From Sphingorhabdus sp. M41 (GTDB taxonomy: Bacteria; Pseudomonadota; Alphaproteobacteria; Sphingomonadales; Sphingomonadaceae), in NCBI RefSeq assembly GCF_001586275.1, contig NZ_CP014545.1:2134501-2198500 (forward strand): 64,000 bases of DNA. Reading direction: 5' to 3'. Shown here piece after piece: positions 1 through 9,071 of this stretch. Numbering within the stretch: position 1 is the first letter of the stretch; each line of letters begins with the position of its first letter. The translations under genes and the position numbers were made by a program. The notes beneath the pieces were generated by a model. That model saw only the letters and a list, made by a program, of their open reading frames with translations, searched no databases and was not told the origin of the DNA.

Positions 1-2
1 AA

Positions 3-1502
3 TTAGTAAGTGATGATTTTCACACTTTGGCCAACACGCAATACGTCATTCTCAGCTAAGCGATTAAGCACCATAAAACGGTCCTGTTGAAAAGTTGAAT
101 AGGCCATTCGCGAAGACAGGCTCGAAATCGTGTCTCCGCTTTTTACAGTGACGATATCGACTTTGCGTGGCCTGATCTCAGCCGCTTGGGTTGCAGAAAG
201 CCTGACCATACTCTGATACATTGGCGAAAAAACTCCCGCGCTTCCGGCCGGGGCAATTGTTGCGAAATGATAGGCACTGGTTTTCGAAAATTCATAAGCG
301 AAGACTGTTACGTCAACCTGACCGTTGTTACTGTCAACCCGTGCCATCGCATAAGATGCCGGCACCCCATTCACTGTCGTTCTTTCAACTGGACCATGAG
401 AAATGGTTTTGCCTTCCCCCGCGAGACCTTTGAAAGCCGCATCAATATATGCTGCCATATTTCCGTTGTAAGCGCCGGTCGTAAATTGCCCCTGTCCACT
501 CGAACCGGAAATGGAAACGGAACGCGCACCATTTTGCATGGAGAAACCGCTGGGAACACTGAATTTCAATTTGAGATTGGGATGAAGGAAGCTATTTCCT
601 TCGATCACACCTTGTTTGGGATCATCACCATAGAGAATTCCGTCGAGCTTTTGTAGAAACTGATCCCGATTGCGAACGCCACCCACTCTGCTCAACTTAC
701 CAGCATTTGTTGCGGCACGAGAGACTCTTCGCGCGGGATCAGGGTGCGTACTCGCCCATTCAGGCGCAGTCCGAGCATCACGCCCCGCTACTCGGACATC
801 TATCGCCGATTGCGCGGCTAGCGAGTATAACATCGACGAAAGCGCCTGAGGATCATAACCCGCCGACGCGAGGTAGCGGATGCCTAGATCGTCAGCCTCA
901 TATTCCTGTTTGCGCGAATATTTTAGAGTTAAAAGCTGGCTTCCGGTACCGAAGACTTCCTGTCCTATACGCCCAATAGCAGAATCGCCCAACAATACCT
1001 GGGACCCAATTTGTCCCAATATGCCCAAAATACTGTTTCGCGTCGCCGCTTTCTGTCTTTTTTCACTATGTCTGGCAGCGACATGGCCGACTTCATGACC
1101 CAGAACTCCAGCCATTTCGGCCTCATCATTCATCAATGCCATCAGTTGCCGGGTAAGATAGACATAACCTCCGGGAATAGCGAAGGCGTTGTTAACCGGG
1201 CTATTCAGAAGCGTCACCGTAAAGTCGCTGCGAGCATTACCCAAGCCGGATTGCACTGCGATATTTTGTCCTACACCCACTACATAGCCAACTTGCGGAC
1301 CGGTATAGGCACCTCCAAATTCTTCGAGCAATTGCGGATGCGCTTCTGCACCTTTCTTTTTTTCTGCTGCGGATATTGACCGAGCCTCACCCGACTGGCT
1401 TCCGGCAGAATTTACCGAGCCGGCATCTGCTCCGCTCCCCGTGCACGCTACCAAAGCGATTACTCCGGCGGCACTCATCAGTTTCGTTGAAAATTGTCTC
1501 AT
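3..1502 (-). CDS. M48 family metalloprotease lipoprotein with C-terminal LysM-like domain
   Basis: Predicted zinc endopeptidase of the envelope (499 aa). I chose the ATG at 1502 because GAGGAG lies 6 bases upstream; the open frame extends further without a better start. An N-terminal hydrophobic segment ends in a lipobox (LVAC, Cys20). The M48 core shows HEVGH at residues 136-140 and the third zinc ligand in EYEAD (Glu200). A region around 449-498 (SGDTISSL, then VLRVGQSVKI) resembles a LysM or LysM-like module, suggesting peptidoglycan attachment. M48 lipoproteins of the BepA/YfgC type act in outer-membrane protein quality control; that role is inferred here. It is last in the minus-strand run after accA, 110 bp downstream of it, so it may have its own promoter. 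The stop codon lies at 3-5, so the gene is complete. Confidence 0.88.
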   Translation of the reverse strand: MRQFSTKLMSAAGVIALVACTGSGADAGSVNSAGSQSGEARSISAAEKKKGAEAHPQLLEEFGGAYTGPQVGYVVGVGQNIAVQSGLGNARSDFTVTLLNSPVNNAFAIPGGYVYLTRQLMALMNDEAEMAGVLGHEVGHVAARHSEKRQKAATRNSILGILGQIGSQVLLGDSAIGRIGQEVFGTGSQLLTLKYSRKQEYEADDLGIRYLASAGYDPQALSSMLYSLAAQSAIDVRVAGRDARTAPEWASTHPDPARRVSRAATNAGKLSRVGGVRNRDQFLQKLDGILYGDDPKQGVIEGNSFLHPNLKLKFSVPSGFSMQNGARSVSISGSSGQGQFTTGAYNGNMAAYIDAAFKGLAGEGKTISHGPVERTTVNGVPASYAMARVDSNNGQVDVTVFAYEFSKTSAYHFATIAPAGSAGVFSPMYQSMVRLSATQAAEIRPRKVDIVTVKSGDTISSLSSRMAYSTFQQDRFMVLNRLAENDVLRVGQSVKIITY

Positions 1503-1612
1503 ATCAAGCTCCTCAGGACGCAATGTATAAGAACGAAGCAACTGGTAAAGGGTTCCGTGTGTAAAATGACGTTTCAAGCGTTGAGGGCAACGCAAAATGT
1601 ATTTTGTCTGGT

Positions 1613-2560
1613 TTAAAGCGCACCAATTTGCAGGAATTTTTCGCGACGCATCAGTCTAAGCTCTTCGCGATCGAACTTCCCGAGCTGCTCAAATTCTTCT
1701 TCGATCGCCTTGCCCAGAGATGCGATAGCCAATACTTGGTCGCGGTGCGCGCCGCCCACAGGCTCCTGGATGATCCGGTCAATCACTCCCAGCTTTTCAA
1801 GATTTTGGGCAGTGATTTGCATTGCATCCGCTGCCACATCGGCCTTGTCTCCGGTACGCCAAAGAATCGATGCACAACCTTCTGGTGAGATTACCGAATA
1901 AACGGCATGTTCAAACATCAGCACTCGTTCCGCAGCAGCCAAAGCCACAGCGCCTCCTGACCCACCTTCACCAACGATTATGGCCACCATGGGTACACCG
2001 AGTGAGAGGCATTTTTCGGTCGAACGGGCGATTGCTTCAGCTTGCCCTCGTTCCTCTGCCGATACGCCTGGAAATGCTCCCGATGTATCGACCAAAGTCA
2101 AAACCGGAAGCGAGAAGCGGTCAGCCATATCCATCAGACGAATGGCTTTTCGATAGCCTTCGGGTTTTCCCATGCCAAAATTGTGTCGCAAACGGCTTTC
2201 TGTATCATCGCCTTTTTCATGGCCGATGACGACAAAGCGTCGGTCTCCCATGCGGGCAAACCCACCTAAGATGGCCTGATCATCACCAAAATTTCGATCA
2301 CCGCCTAGTGGAATAAATTCGTCGAACAGCCCGGCGGTAAAGTCTTTGAAATGCGGGCGTTCCGGATGACGGGCGACCTGCGTTTTTTGCCACGGAGACA
2401 GTTTCGCGTAGGTGTCGCTCAACATTTTAGCCGATTTCACCTGTAGTTTCTCGATTTCCGTTTCGATATCAAGCGATCCTTCATCCGCTGTATCTCGGAG
2501 TTCGAGAATACGGGCTTCAAGGGCGGCAATCGGTTTTTCAAAATCAAGATAAGATGTCAT
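1613..2560 (-). CDS. accA: acetyl-CoA carboxylase carboxyltransferase subunit alpha
   Basis: Alpha subunit of the carboxyltransferase that moves carboxybiotin CO2 to acetyl-CoA, making malonyl-CoA for fatty-acid synthesis; it partners AccD, which is not in the window. Length 315 aa is usual for the family. Recognisable blocks are the start [11 protein letters not shown], the PHFKDF segment, VDTSGAFPG near residue 170 and the glycine-rich oxyanion stretch GEGGSGGA near 200, followed by [13 protein letters not shown]. It lies 31 bp downstream of xerD on the same strand and is probably cotranscribed with it. Identification is secure. Confidence 0.97.
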   Translation of the reverse strand: MTSYLDFEKPIAALEARILELRDTADEGSLDIETEIEKLQVKSAKMLSDTYAKLSPWQKTQVARHPERPHFKDFTAGLFDEFIPLGGDRNFGDDQAILGGFARMGDRRFVVIGHEKGDDTESRLRHNFGMGKPEGYRKAIRLMDMADRFSLPVLTLVDTSGAFPGVSAEERGQAEAIARSTEKCLSLGVPMVAIIVGEGGSGGAVALAAAERVLMFEHAVYSVISPEGCASILWRTGDKADVAADAMQITAQNLEKLGVIDRIIQEPVGGAHRDQVLAIASLGKAIEEEFEQLGKFDREELRLMRREKFLQIGAL

Positions 2561-2591
2561 GAAAAATGGTTAGAACCGGACAAGCGAAACG

Positions 2592-3497
2592 TCAACGCAG
2601 GAGATTTAGTTGGCTTAAAGGATGCCGATGATTCACAAGCTCTACCAGTCGGGCACTGTCGATATGCGTATATATTTGCGTCGTACTGATGTCACTGTGC
2701 CCCAACAGCGTCTGTAAAGCTCGTAGATCTGCTCCGCCTTCCAACAAATGGGTCGCAAAAGCATGGCGCAGAACATGGGGACTGATTTTTGCCGGGTTAA
2801 TCCCTGCCCTAGCGGCATGTTCCTTGATGATCTGAAATAGCCTGATCCTGCTGATATGACCTGTTCGCGAAGGGAATAGCCATTTCTCCTTCTGATCGAC
2901 AAATCCGGCCCAACGGCCCACGGCGACGCGGGCTTGTTGAGAAATCGGCACCAATCGTTCCTTTTCGCCCTTTCCCTTGATGATCAAAAAGGGCTTGTCG
3001 CCAGTAATCGATGATCGCTGCAGGCCAACGAGTTCACTCGCCCTAAGTCCCGAACCATATAGCAGTTCAAATATTGCAGAAAGCCGGACCGTTGCCGGCT
3101 TGACCGGTTCGCAATCCAACCCCTCAGCAATTAACTGGAATAAAAGCGCGATTTCCCCGTGTGACAGGGTCTTTGGCAGGGACCGCACCAATCCGGGTTT
3201 CGGAAGAGCATCGGACGGATCATGGTCCCGGAACCCTTCTTCCACCAGAAATCCGAAAAAACGCCTGAGACTCGATGATTTGCGAGCGACCGTACTATTT
3301 TGCAGTTCACGCCAATGAGATGGCAACTGCCTGACGATCTCGCGATCCGCAGTGCACAAGCGCCCGCCGGTTATAATCGACGCTTGTTCCAAATCGGTGC
3401 GGTAAGCCGACAAAGTATGGTGTGACGCTCCGGTTTCCGACACGAGCATTTCCAGAAAGCGTTCGATCAGATTGGCATCATCGCTCATATCGTGCAC
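2592..3497 (-). CDS. xerD: site-specific tyrosine recombinase XerD
   Basis: Tyrosine recombinase (301 aa) that with XerC resolves chromosome dimers at dif. The N-terminal SAM-like core-binding domain covers about residues 8-95. The catalytic domain shows the full set: Arg in GSGLRASEL, Lys in KGKGEKERL, HxxR in SPHVLRHAFATH, His in LLGHSDIS and nucleophile Tyr in TTQIYTHID. The first codon is taken as GTG at 3497 because GAGG sits 7 bases upstream; an ATG three codons later (3488) is the alternative. It is 31 bp after the 616-aa gene and 31 bp before accA. A second Xer-type recombinase lies at 43358-44293; this one matches XerD better by neighbourhood and sequence style, that one XerC. Confidence 0.92.
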   Translation of the reverse strand: MHDMSDDANLIERFLEMLVSETGASHHTLSAYRTDLEQASIITGGRLCTADREIVRQLPSHWRELQNSTVARKSSSLRRFFGFLVEEGFRDHDPSDALPKPGLVRSLPKTLSHGEIALLFQLIAEGLDCEPVKPATVRLSAIFELLYGSGLRASELVGLQRSSITGDKPFLIIKGKGEKERLVPISQQARVAVGRWAGFVDQKEKWLFPSRTGHISRIRLFQIIKEHAARAGINPAKISPHVLRHAFATHLLEGGADLRALQTLLGHSDISTTQIYTHIDSARLVELVNHRHPLSQLNLLR

Positions 3498-3527
3498 GAA
3501 TAGACCTCAAAGCCGTCAATGCAAAGC

Positions 3528-5378
3528 TTATGTCCGAGTCAGCGCTTCCGCTGCAATCATGCGCGCTTCAGCTTCGAGACCGACGCGTTTCAGGCTTCGC
3601 ACGATATGAAACAGATGCAAAGGTGACATGGCATTCCAGTTTCGGCCTTGCATCCCAACAGCTGCAAGCAGGGCAACGGTTCCCGGTTGGCCACGTTGAG
3701 CGGCCGACTGGATTGCTCTCGTCCATCTGGTAGAACGCCCAAGGTCCAGGCTCAAATCATCCGCAAAATCGTCGATTGTCTGCTGCTCTACTCGCGCCAA
3801 GCCGGCGACTGCTGCCAGCAAAAATTTACTCCGCAGCTGATCTTCACTGCTGTCATTATCACCGAAATCGTCCAACGCATCATAGCTAAGCGGTAAGTTA
3901 TTGTTCGGCGAAGCCACGGCCAAAAGCGCCCAACCGTTGCTACCCTGTTCGACCACATCAGTCCATCGGATGGCGCTGCGATCAAGACCAGCAGCAAGCA
4001 TGGAAGCGATGAGGTCTGCACTCTGATCGCCAAGGGCATCCGAAGGAGGGATTTTTGCTGCGGCCCGAGCGGTCAAAATCTTGGCCGAATATCGCGTCAA
4101 CGAACCTTTCGACCGCCCCCATAAATCATGCATTGCGGCTAGTCGGGATTTGGCGGTGTCATCAGTATAGGCTTCGCGCAAAACGGAAGCCATAGCCTTG
4201 CGATCATCGCTTGTTTCCGGATCGTCATAAGCAGCCGCATAGAGATCGACCATGGCCTGGCTTGAAAGAACGCCGATGGCGGCCGCAGTATCGGCTGCCT
4301 TCATCCGTGATTCGATTGAAAGCATAGGCGCGCGAACCCGCCAGCCCTGCACATGTCGACCGGCCTGAGCGTAGAGTCGATCCGGCGGTTCAACACCGGT
4401 GGCCACACCCAAACCAAAACGCCAGTTGTTGAAATACTCGATATCATCCCACAGGATCGACACAGCTCGGCGACCTTCGAAACCGGCACCAATTGTCTTT
4501 TCTGCCAGCAAATAGTCGATGCCAGTGGCTGCTTTTTCGCGGCGTGCCTGCTGCAACAGGCTGGTTGCCCGGCTCTGTTCACCTGAAAAAGATGCACAGA
4601 TCGGCCGGAACATTTTCCATGTAGGTGCATCGCTAACTCGCGCTCCAGCATCAACAAGTGGACAAATACCGGCAGGGTCAGCTGTAGCCAGATGCGCTTG
4701 CATTGCCACTTCATAGAGTCTGGGAGTGTAATTACCGCCGTCAACTTTCAAAACCAGCATTCGCGCAGCATCTGCCTCGCCCATACGCAGCAACCGCCAT
4801 GCGCGTTCGGCAGTCCAATCCGCGGGATTCACATTTTGCGGACTGACTACCTTGCTGAGCAACGCTCTCCGCAGCAATATCGCACCCCAGCGAGAAATGA
4901 TGGGGCCGTTCAAGTTTCTGATCAAATTGGTTAGATATTGTCCGCCCTCTTGGCCGAAAGCATCCTTCGGCAAGCCATTATGTTGCGGCGTCAAAACCCC
5001 GATTTCTGCCATTGATCGCCGCTCGCCTGCGGACAAAGTATATTGTGGCTGGATCGCATCGTCCAGTGCATTCAGATCAAGTTCGCCATTCTCATCCAGC
5101 GTCAGCAATGGCAAATCCAGAGCAGTTTCCGCAACATTCCGATCCGTAGCAGTCTCGCTCGATGGAACGCTTGGCGCAGGCGTGACGGGCCGGGACTGGA
5201 CTGGACCCGGAGCAGGTGTGGGCGCGCTTTGGGGTGCGGGCTTAGGAGCCGGAGCCGGCTCTCCAAATCCTGGCGGGAGAAGAGATTCTGGAGAATCCTG
5301 CCCCAAGACCGGAATCGCAATCAAAAGCGAGCCGAGGCTGACGGCAGCTAAAGATATATGCTTGATCCGCATATGCAT
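3528..5378 (-). CDS. exported 616-aa alpha-helical repeat-like protein of unknown function
   Basis: I do not recognise a named family. The N-terminus (MHMRIKHISLAAVSLG onwards) is a signal peptide ending near VLGQ. It is followed by a proline/alanine-rich linker of about 45 residues (PAPAPKPAPQ...), then about 500 residues that are mostly helical and alanine-rich with many short amphipathic blocks, like a TPR- or SEL1-type solenoid but without a clear repeat consensus. It is therefore probably periplasmic or outer-membrane anchored. I chose the ATG at 5378 because the stop codon of a 44-aa gene lies one base upstream (TAA-G-ATG), implying translational coupling; a GTG 21 bases earlier would overlap that gene. 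It is cotranscribed with xerD 30 bp downstream. Function unknown. Confidence 0.75.
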   Translation of the reverse strand: MHMRIKHISLAAVSLGSLLIAIPVLGQDSPESLLPPGFGEPAPAPKPAPQSAPTPAPGPVQSRPVTPAPSVPSSETATDRNVAETALDLPLLTLDENGELDLNALDDAIQPQYTLSAGERRSMAEIGVLTPQHNGLPKDAFGQEGGQYLTNLIRNLNGPIISRWGAILLRRALLSKVVSPQNVNPADWTAERAWRLLRMGEADAARMLVLKVDGGNYTPRLYEVAMQAHLATADPAGICPLVDAGARVSDAPTWKMFRPICASFSGEQSRATSLLQQARREKAATGIDYLLAEKTIGAGFEGRRAVSILWDDIEYFNNWRFGLGVATGVEPPDRLYAQAGRHVQGWRVRAPMLSIESRMKAADTAAAIGVLSSQAMVDLYAAAYDDPETSDDRKAMASVLREAYTDDTAKSRLAAMHDLWGRSKGSLTRYSAKILTARAAAKIPPSDALGDQSADLIASMLAAGLDRSAIRWTDVVEQGSNGWALLAVASPNNNLPLSYDALDDFGDNDSSEDQLRSKFLLAAVAGLARVEQQTIDDFADDLSLDLGRSTRWTRAIQSAAQRGQPGTVALLAAVGMQGRNWNAMSPLHLFHIVRSLKRVGLEAEARMIAAEALTRT

Positions 5379-5379
5379 C

Positions 5380-5514
5380 TTATTGCAAATCGTCACCAAT
5401 TACGGGCTTCTCAACCGGCTTCAGCGTCTGCTCAACATCCATCGAAGCCAAAACAAATGTCGCACCGACCAGGATTGCGACAAACAAAATTAAAAAAACC
5501 AACTTACGCGGCAT
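5380..5514 (-). CDS. 44-aa single-pass membrane peptide upstream of the 616-aa protein
   Basis: Reading the minus strand from ATG at 5514 gives a 44-residue peptide: MPRKLVFLI at the start, one hydrophobic segment of about 18 residues (5-23), then a charged tail ending VEKPVIGDDLQ and TAA at 5380-5382. The positive N-terminus, single membrane span and acidic/proline tail make a plausible type I/II membrane peptide. Its stop is one base from the ATG of the 616-aa exported protein, which is strong evidence that it is a real first gene of that operon. It is 93 bp from aroK, which is transcribed divergently. No function can be assigned; assembly or stabilisation of the downstream protein is only a guess. 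Confidence 0.6.
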   Translation of the reverse strand: MPRKLVFLILFVAILVGATFVLASMDVEQTLKPVEKPVIGDDLQ

Positions 5515-5607
5515 CGATGTGACTCAATCTTTTGAACGGTTAAAAATCTAACATAGTCAGCATTGGAATTTGCACCCTTAGCCAACCCTTGTATAGCCTT
5601 TGCCCGA

Positions 5608-6183
5608 ATGGACAAAAACATAAAAGCCTCTTTCGACAATTCCGATGGAAATTCCGGTGAAAAGCCGGATTTCGTGCCTGATCAGTCGATTGTGCTGGTC
5701 GGCTTGATGGGCGTGGGCAAAACCACGGTCGGCCGGCGATTGGCAAAACGGCTGGGCCTAGCCTTTGTCGATGCGGACGAAGAGATTGAGCGGGCAGCAG
5801 GTCTCACTGTCGAAGAAATCTTCAATCGTTTTGGCGAAGACTATTTCCGGGATGGGGAACGACGTGTCATTGCGCGGCTGATAGAAGGTGACCGTCAGGT
5901 CATCGCTACGGGTGGCGGGGCATTTATGAATGAGGAGACCCGGACGGTAATTCTGGAAGAGGCAATCGCTGTCTGGCTGGATGCTGATCTCGATACGTTA
6001 GTAAAGCGGGTCTCTCGACGCAACACTAGGCCCCTGCTAAAATCTGGCGATCCAGCAAAGATTTTGGCCGATCTGGCTGCCGTCAGAAACCCAGTCTACG
6101 CCACCGCACCTATTCATATAATGGGCAATGACTCCCCCCATGAGATAACCGTAGAAAAGATAATCGAGGCATTGCAACGTTGA
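5608..6183 (+). CDS. aroK: shikimate kinase
   Basis: Phosphorylates shikimate with ATP to shikimate-3-phosphate in aromatic amino-acid synthesis. From ATG 5608 the protein has 191 aa. The Walker A loop GLMGVGKTT is at residues 32-40, the substrate-binding DADEEIE follows, then FRDGERR and ATGGGAF, and the RNTRPLL lid segment. The open frame reaches back to a TTG at 5563, but the extra 15 residues look non-native. No strong Shine-Dalgarno site is seen at 5608, so the start is less certain than the function. Its stop overlaps the TTG start of aroB by four bases. Confidence 0.95.
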   Translation: MDKNIKASFDNSDGNSGEKPDFVPDQSIVLVGLMGVGKTTVGRRLAKRLGLAFVDADEEIERAAGLTVEEIFNRFGEDYFRDGERRVIARLIEGDRQVIATGGGAFMNEETRTVILEEAIAVWLDADLDTLVKRVSRRNTRPLLKSGDPAKILADLAAVRNPVYATAPIHIMGNDSPHEITVEKIIEALQR

Positions 6184-7280
6184 CCCAAATCACAGTTGAA
6201 CTAGGCGAACATAGCTACCCCATATTGGTTGATCCAGGCGCTCTCGAGCGAGCTGGCATGCATTTGCAGAGATTGGCCAGCAATCACCGACTTTTCATTC
6301 TGACCGACGAGAATGTAGAGTCGCATCTGCTCTTGAAATTGCAGCAAGCCTTTGCCGGAAGCGGGACCGATCTCATGGTCAAAAGCCTGCCTGCCGGAGA
6401 ATCGAGCAAGAGCTGGCGTCAACTGGAACTAGTGACGGATTGGCTGCTGACCCAGGGCATCGAGCGTTCCGACACATTGGTAGCGCTCGGCGGCGGCGTG
6501 ATCGGGGATCTCACAGGATTTGCGGCAGCGATTGTCAAACGCGGCTGCAATTTTGTTCAGATACCGACCAGCCTTCTTGCCCAAGTGGACAGCAGCGTGG
6601 GTGGCAAGACGGCGATCAACAGCTCGGCTGGAAAGAATCTGATCGGCAGCTTCAACCAGCCCCGTTTTGTGTTGATCGATCCGCTCGTGCTGAACAGCCT
6701 GCCCGACCGCGAATTGCGCGCAGGCTATGCCGAGGTGATCAAATATGGCTTGATCAGCGATGCTGGCTTCTTCGACTGGTGCGAGGACAATGGCGGCAGG
6801 GTTCTCGACCGCGATCCTGACGCGCTCAGCAAAGCGATCATCCACAGCGTGCGCGCCAAGGCCCTGATCGTCGGAGAAGACGAGAAAGAGCTCAGCGGCA
6901 GACGCGCCCTCCTCAATCTCGGGCACACATTTGGCCACGCCTTAGAGGCAGAGACCGGTTTCTCGAACAAGCTGGTCCATGGTGAAGCGGTCGCTGCCGG
7001 CATGGCGCTGGCATTTGCATATTCGGTGCGGCGCGGCCATTGCGATCCAGCGGATGCGGAACGAGTGACCCAACACTTAAAGTCCGTTGGCTTGCCGTAC
7101 AACCTCGCTACAGCATCGGTTGAGGCATCAGGTCAGAGACTGGTCGATCATATGATGCACGACAAGAAAATGAGCGGCGGCACCCTGCCCTTCCTGCTTG
7201 CCAACGGCATCGGCCAGTCATTTTTGGCAAAGGACGTCGATCTGGAAGACGTTGCCGCATTTCTGGACGAGTCAGCCTAG
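6180..7280 (+). CDS. aroB: 3-dehydroquinate synthase
   Basis: NAD- and metal-dependent enzyme converting DAHP to 3-dehydroquinate, an early step of the shikimate pathway. Length 366 aa is normal. Seen: nucleotide-binding GGGVIGDLTGF, PTSLLAQVDSSVGGK, the NSSAGKNLIG block, NLGHTFGHALE and LVHGEAVAAGM carrying the metal-binding histidines. The start is a TTG at 6180 inside the aroK stop (TTGA overlap), so translation is probably coupled to aroK. The gene converges with the CPA2 antiporter gene, 21 bp away. Confidence 0.97.
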   Translation: MTQITVELGEHSYPILVDPGALERAGMHLQRLASNHRLFILTDENVESHLLLKLQQAFAGSGTDLMVKSLPAGESSKSWRQLELVTDWLLTQGIERSDTLVALGGGVIGDLTGFAAAIVKRGCNFVQIPTSLLAQVDSSVGGKTAINSSAGKNLIGSFNQPRFVLIDPLVLNSLPDRELRAGYAEVIKYGLISDAGFFDWCEDNGGRVLDRDPDALSKAIIHSVRAKALIVGEDEKELSGRRALLNLGHTFGHALEAETGFSNKLVHGEAVAAGMALAFAYSVRRGHCDPADAERVTQHLKSVGLPYNLATASVEASGQRLVDHMMHDKKMSGGTLPFLLANGIGQSFLAKDVDLEDVAAFLDESA

Positions 7281-7301
7281 CAAACTCCGTCAGCACGCGG
7301 G

Positions 7302-9068
7302 TCAGAATTTCCGCGAAGGATTATTCTCGAATCTGAGCTCTGCGCCCGCGAGCATATCACCGCCGGACTTCATTTGCGCTTCCAGCCGGTCGCAATCCCG
7401 CTGACGGAATTCTTCGTCGACCTCTTCGATGAGACTGCTATCCAGATCTATCGCGAACATCGTCTGCCGTGCGAGATGGACCGCCGATTCAAACATTTCC
7501 CGCTTCATCCCGACAATGCCCAACCCCTTGAGCGCGATCAGCTGGCGTCGGTCATAAACCCGGACGAACATCTTGGTCTCGGGAAAGGACTGCACGATCG
7601 CGCGCACCTGTTCGGGACCGAAGTCAGGATCGTCCATACAGAAGACTATGGCGTCCGCTTCATGCGCTCCCGCGCGCCGCAACAAATCCACACGGGTGCC
7701 ATCACCGTAGAAAACCTTGGCGCCAAATTGCTGATGCACATCAATCTGCTCGGGTTTGATATCGATCAGAGTGAGCGGGATTTTTGCAGCCATCAACACT
7801 TGCGATACGGTCTGACCAAATCGGCCTTGCCCGACCACGATGACGGATGCCCGGTCGGCATTTCCGGGATCATCAAGATCCGCTGACGATTTGCTTCCAC
7901 CTGAGCTGAACCGTCGCGAAAGCAGCATCAGAAAGGGAGTGGTTGCCATTGAAATGGTTATAATCGCCCCGAACAGGCTGCTCGCTTCGGGTTCGATCAG
8001 AAGCGCTTTTTCAGCCTCGGAAAAGAGCACAAAGCCGAATTCTCCGCCTTGGCTGAGCAGCATTCCCATCGCCAGAGCCGGGTTGGTATCCATGCCGAAC
8101 AGCTTGCCCAGTCCGAAAATAATCGCGATCTTTACCGTTACCAGCGCAACAGCCGCGCCTAGCACGAAGCCGGGATTTTCGATCACGACATTCAGGTCGA
8201 GCATCATGCCGACAGCAAGGAAGAAGAAGCCGAGCAATAGCGAACGGAACGGGTCGATATCGGCCTCAAGTTCATGACGATAGGGAGAGTTGGCGAGCAT
8301 GACCCCGGCGATGAAAGAGCCCAATGCGGGGGAAAGTCCGATAAACTCCATCAGTGCAGCGCCGCCAAAAACGGCAACAAGGCCAGCAACGATGAACAGT
8401 TCGCGTTCGGCTATCCGGCCAATCACCTTCAATAACGGCTGCAACAGATATTTGCCGATCGCGATAAGCCCGCCGATAGCGATAATCGCATAAATTGCGG
8501 TCAACCAGCCCGACGGGCCACCTTCGTCCTGTGGAGCGCGCGATAGCGCTGCGATTATCGTCAGCAGCGGTATGATAGACAGATCCTGAAACAGCAGGAT
8601 TGAAAAGGCTTTTTCGCCGGTCGGAGTATTGAGCCTGCCCGAGGATTGCAGCATCGGCAGAACCTGGGCGGTCGAGGAGAGCGCCAGCGGCAGGCCGATC
8701 GCGATCGAAGCGGCCAGCGTGAAGTTGGTTGTAGCCATGATCAGCAGGAACAGCGCAATGCCGCATAGCACGACCTGACTCATGCCCAGACCGAAGATCG
8801 CCTGACGCAAGCGCATGAGCCGCGCCGGCGCAAGTTCCAGTCCGACAATGAACAGCAGCAAGATGATCCCGATCTCGGAAAATTCGAGAATGGTTCCCGC
8901 GTTGCTGATCAACTGGAAGCCCTGCGGTCCGATCAACGCTCCGGCGATCAGATAACCGAGAACCGCGCCAATGCCGAACCGCCGGAACACCAGCACCATG
9001 ACCAAAGCCGCGCCGAGCATGACGAAACCGCCCAGCAGCAAATCGGCCATATGGGTTTCAGTTTCCAT
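7302..9068 (-). CDS. CPA2-type monovalent cation:proton antiporter with TrkA-N (RCK) domain
   Basis: Inner-membrane antiporter of the KefB/KefC family, exchanging K+ or Na+ for H+. The 588-aa protein has about 12-13 hydrophobic segments over residues 8-385, including the family block GLELAPARLMRLR and LLFQDLSIIPLL. A cytosolic RCK/TrkA-N Rossmann domain starts near 407 with VVGQGRFGQT (GxGxxG at 413-418). The start is 3 bases past the NifU-like stop, so coupling is likely; an ATG at 9050 (MADLLLGG) is an alternative. It is the last gene of the radA-cvpA-NifU-like operon. Whether glutathione gates it, as with KefB/C, cannot be seen. Confidence 0.9.
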   Translation of the reverse strand: METETHMADLLLGGFVMLGAALVMVLVFRRFGIGAVLGYLIAGALIGPQGFQLISNAGTILEFSEIGIILLLFIVGLELAPARLMRLRQAIFGLGMSQVVLCGIALFLLIMATTNFTLAASIAIGLPLALSSTAQVLPMLQSSGRLNTPTGEKAFSILLFQDLSIIPLLTIIAALSRAPQDEGGPSGWLTAIYAIIAIGGLIAIGKYLLQPLLKVIGRIAERELFIVAGLVAVFGGAALMEFIGLSPALGSFIAGVMLANSPYRHELEADIDPFRSLLLGFFFLAVGMMLDLNVVIENPGFVLGAAVALVTVKIAIIFGLGKLFGMDTNPALAMGMLLSQGGEFGFVLFSEAEKALLIEPEASSLFGAIITISMATTPFLMLLSRRFSSGGSKSSADLDDPGNADRASVIVVGQGRFGQTVSQVLMAAKIPLTLIDIKPEQIDVHQQFGAKVFYGDGTRVDLLRRAGAHEADAIVFCMDDPDFGPEQVRAIVQSFPETKMFVRVYDRRQLIALKGLGIVGMKREMFESAVHLARQTMFAIDLDSSLIEEVDEEFRQRDCDRLEAQMKSGGDMLAGAELRFENNPSRKF

Positions 9069-9071
9069 CGG

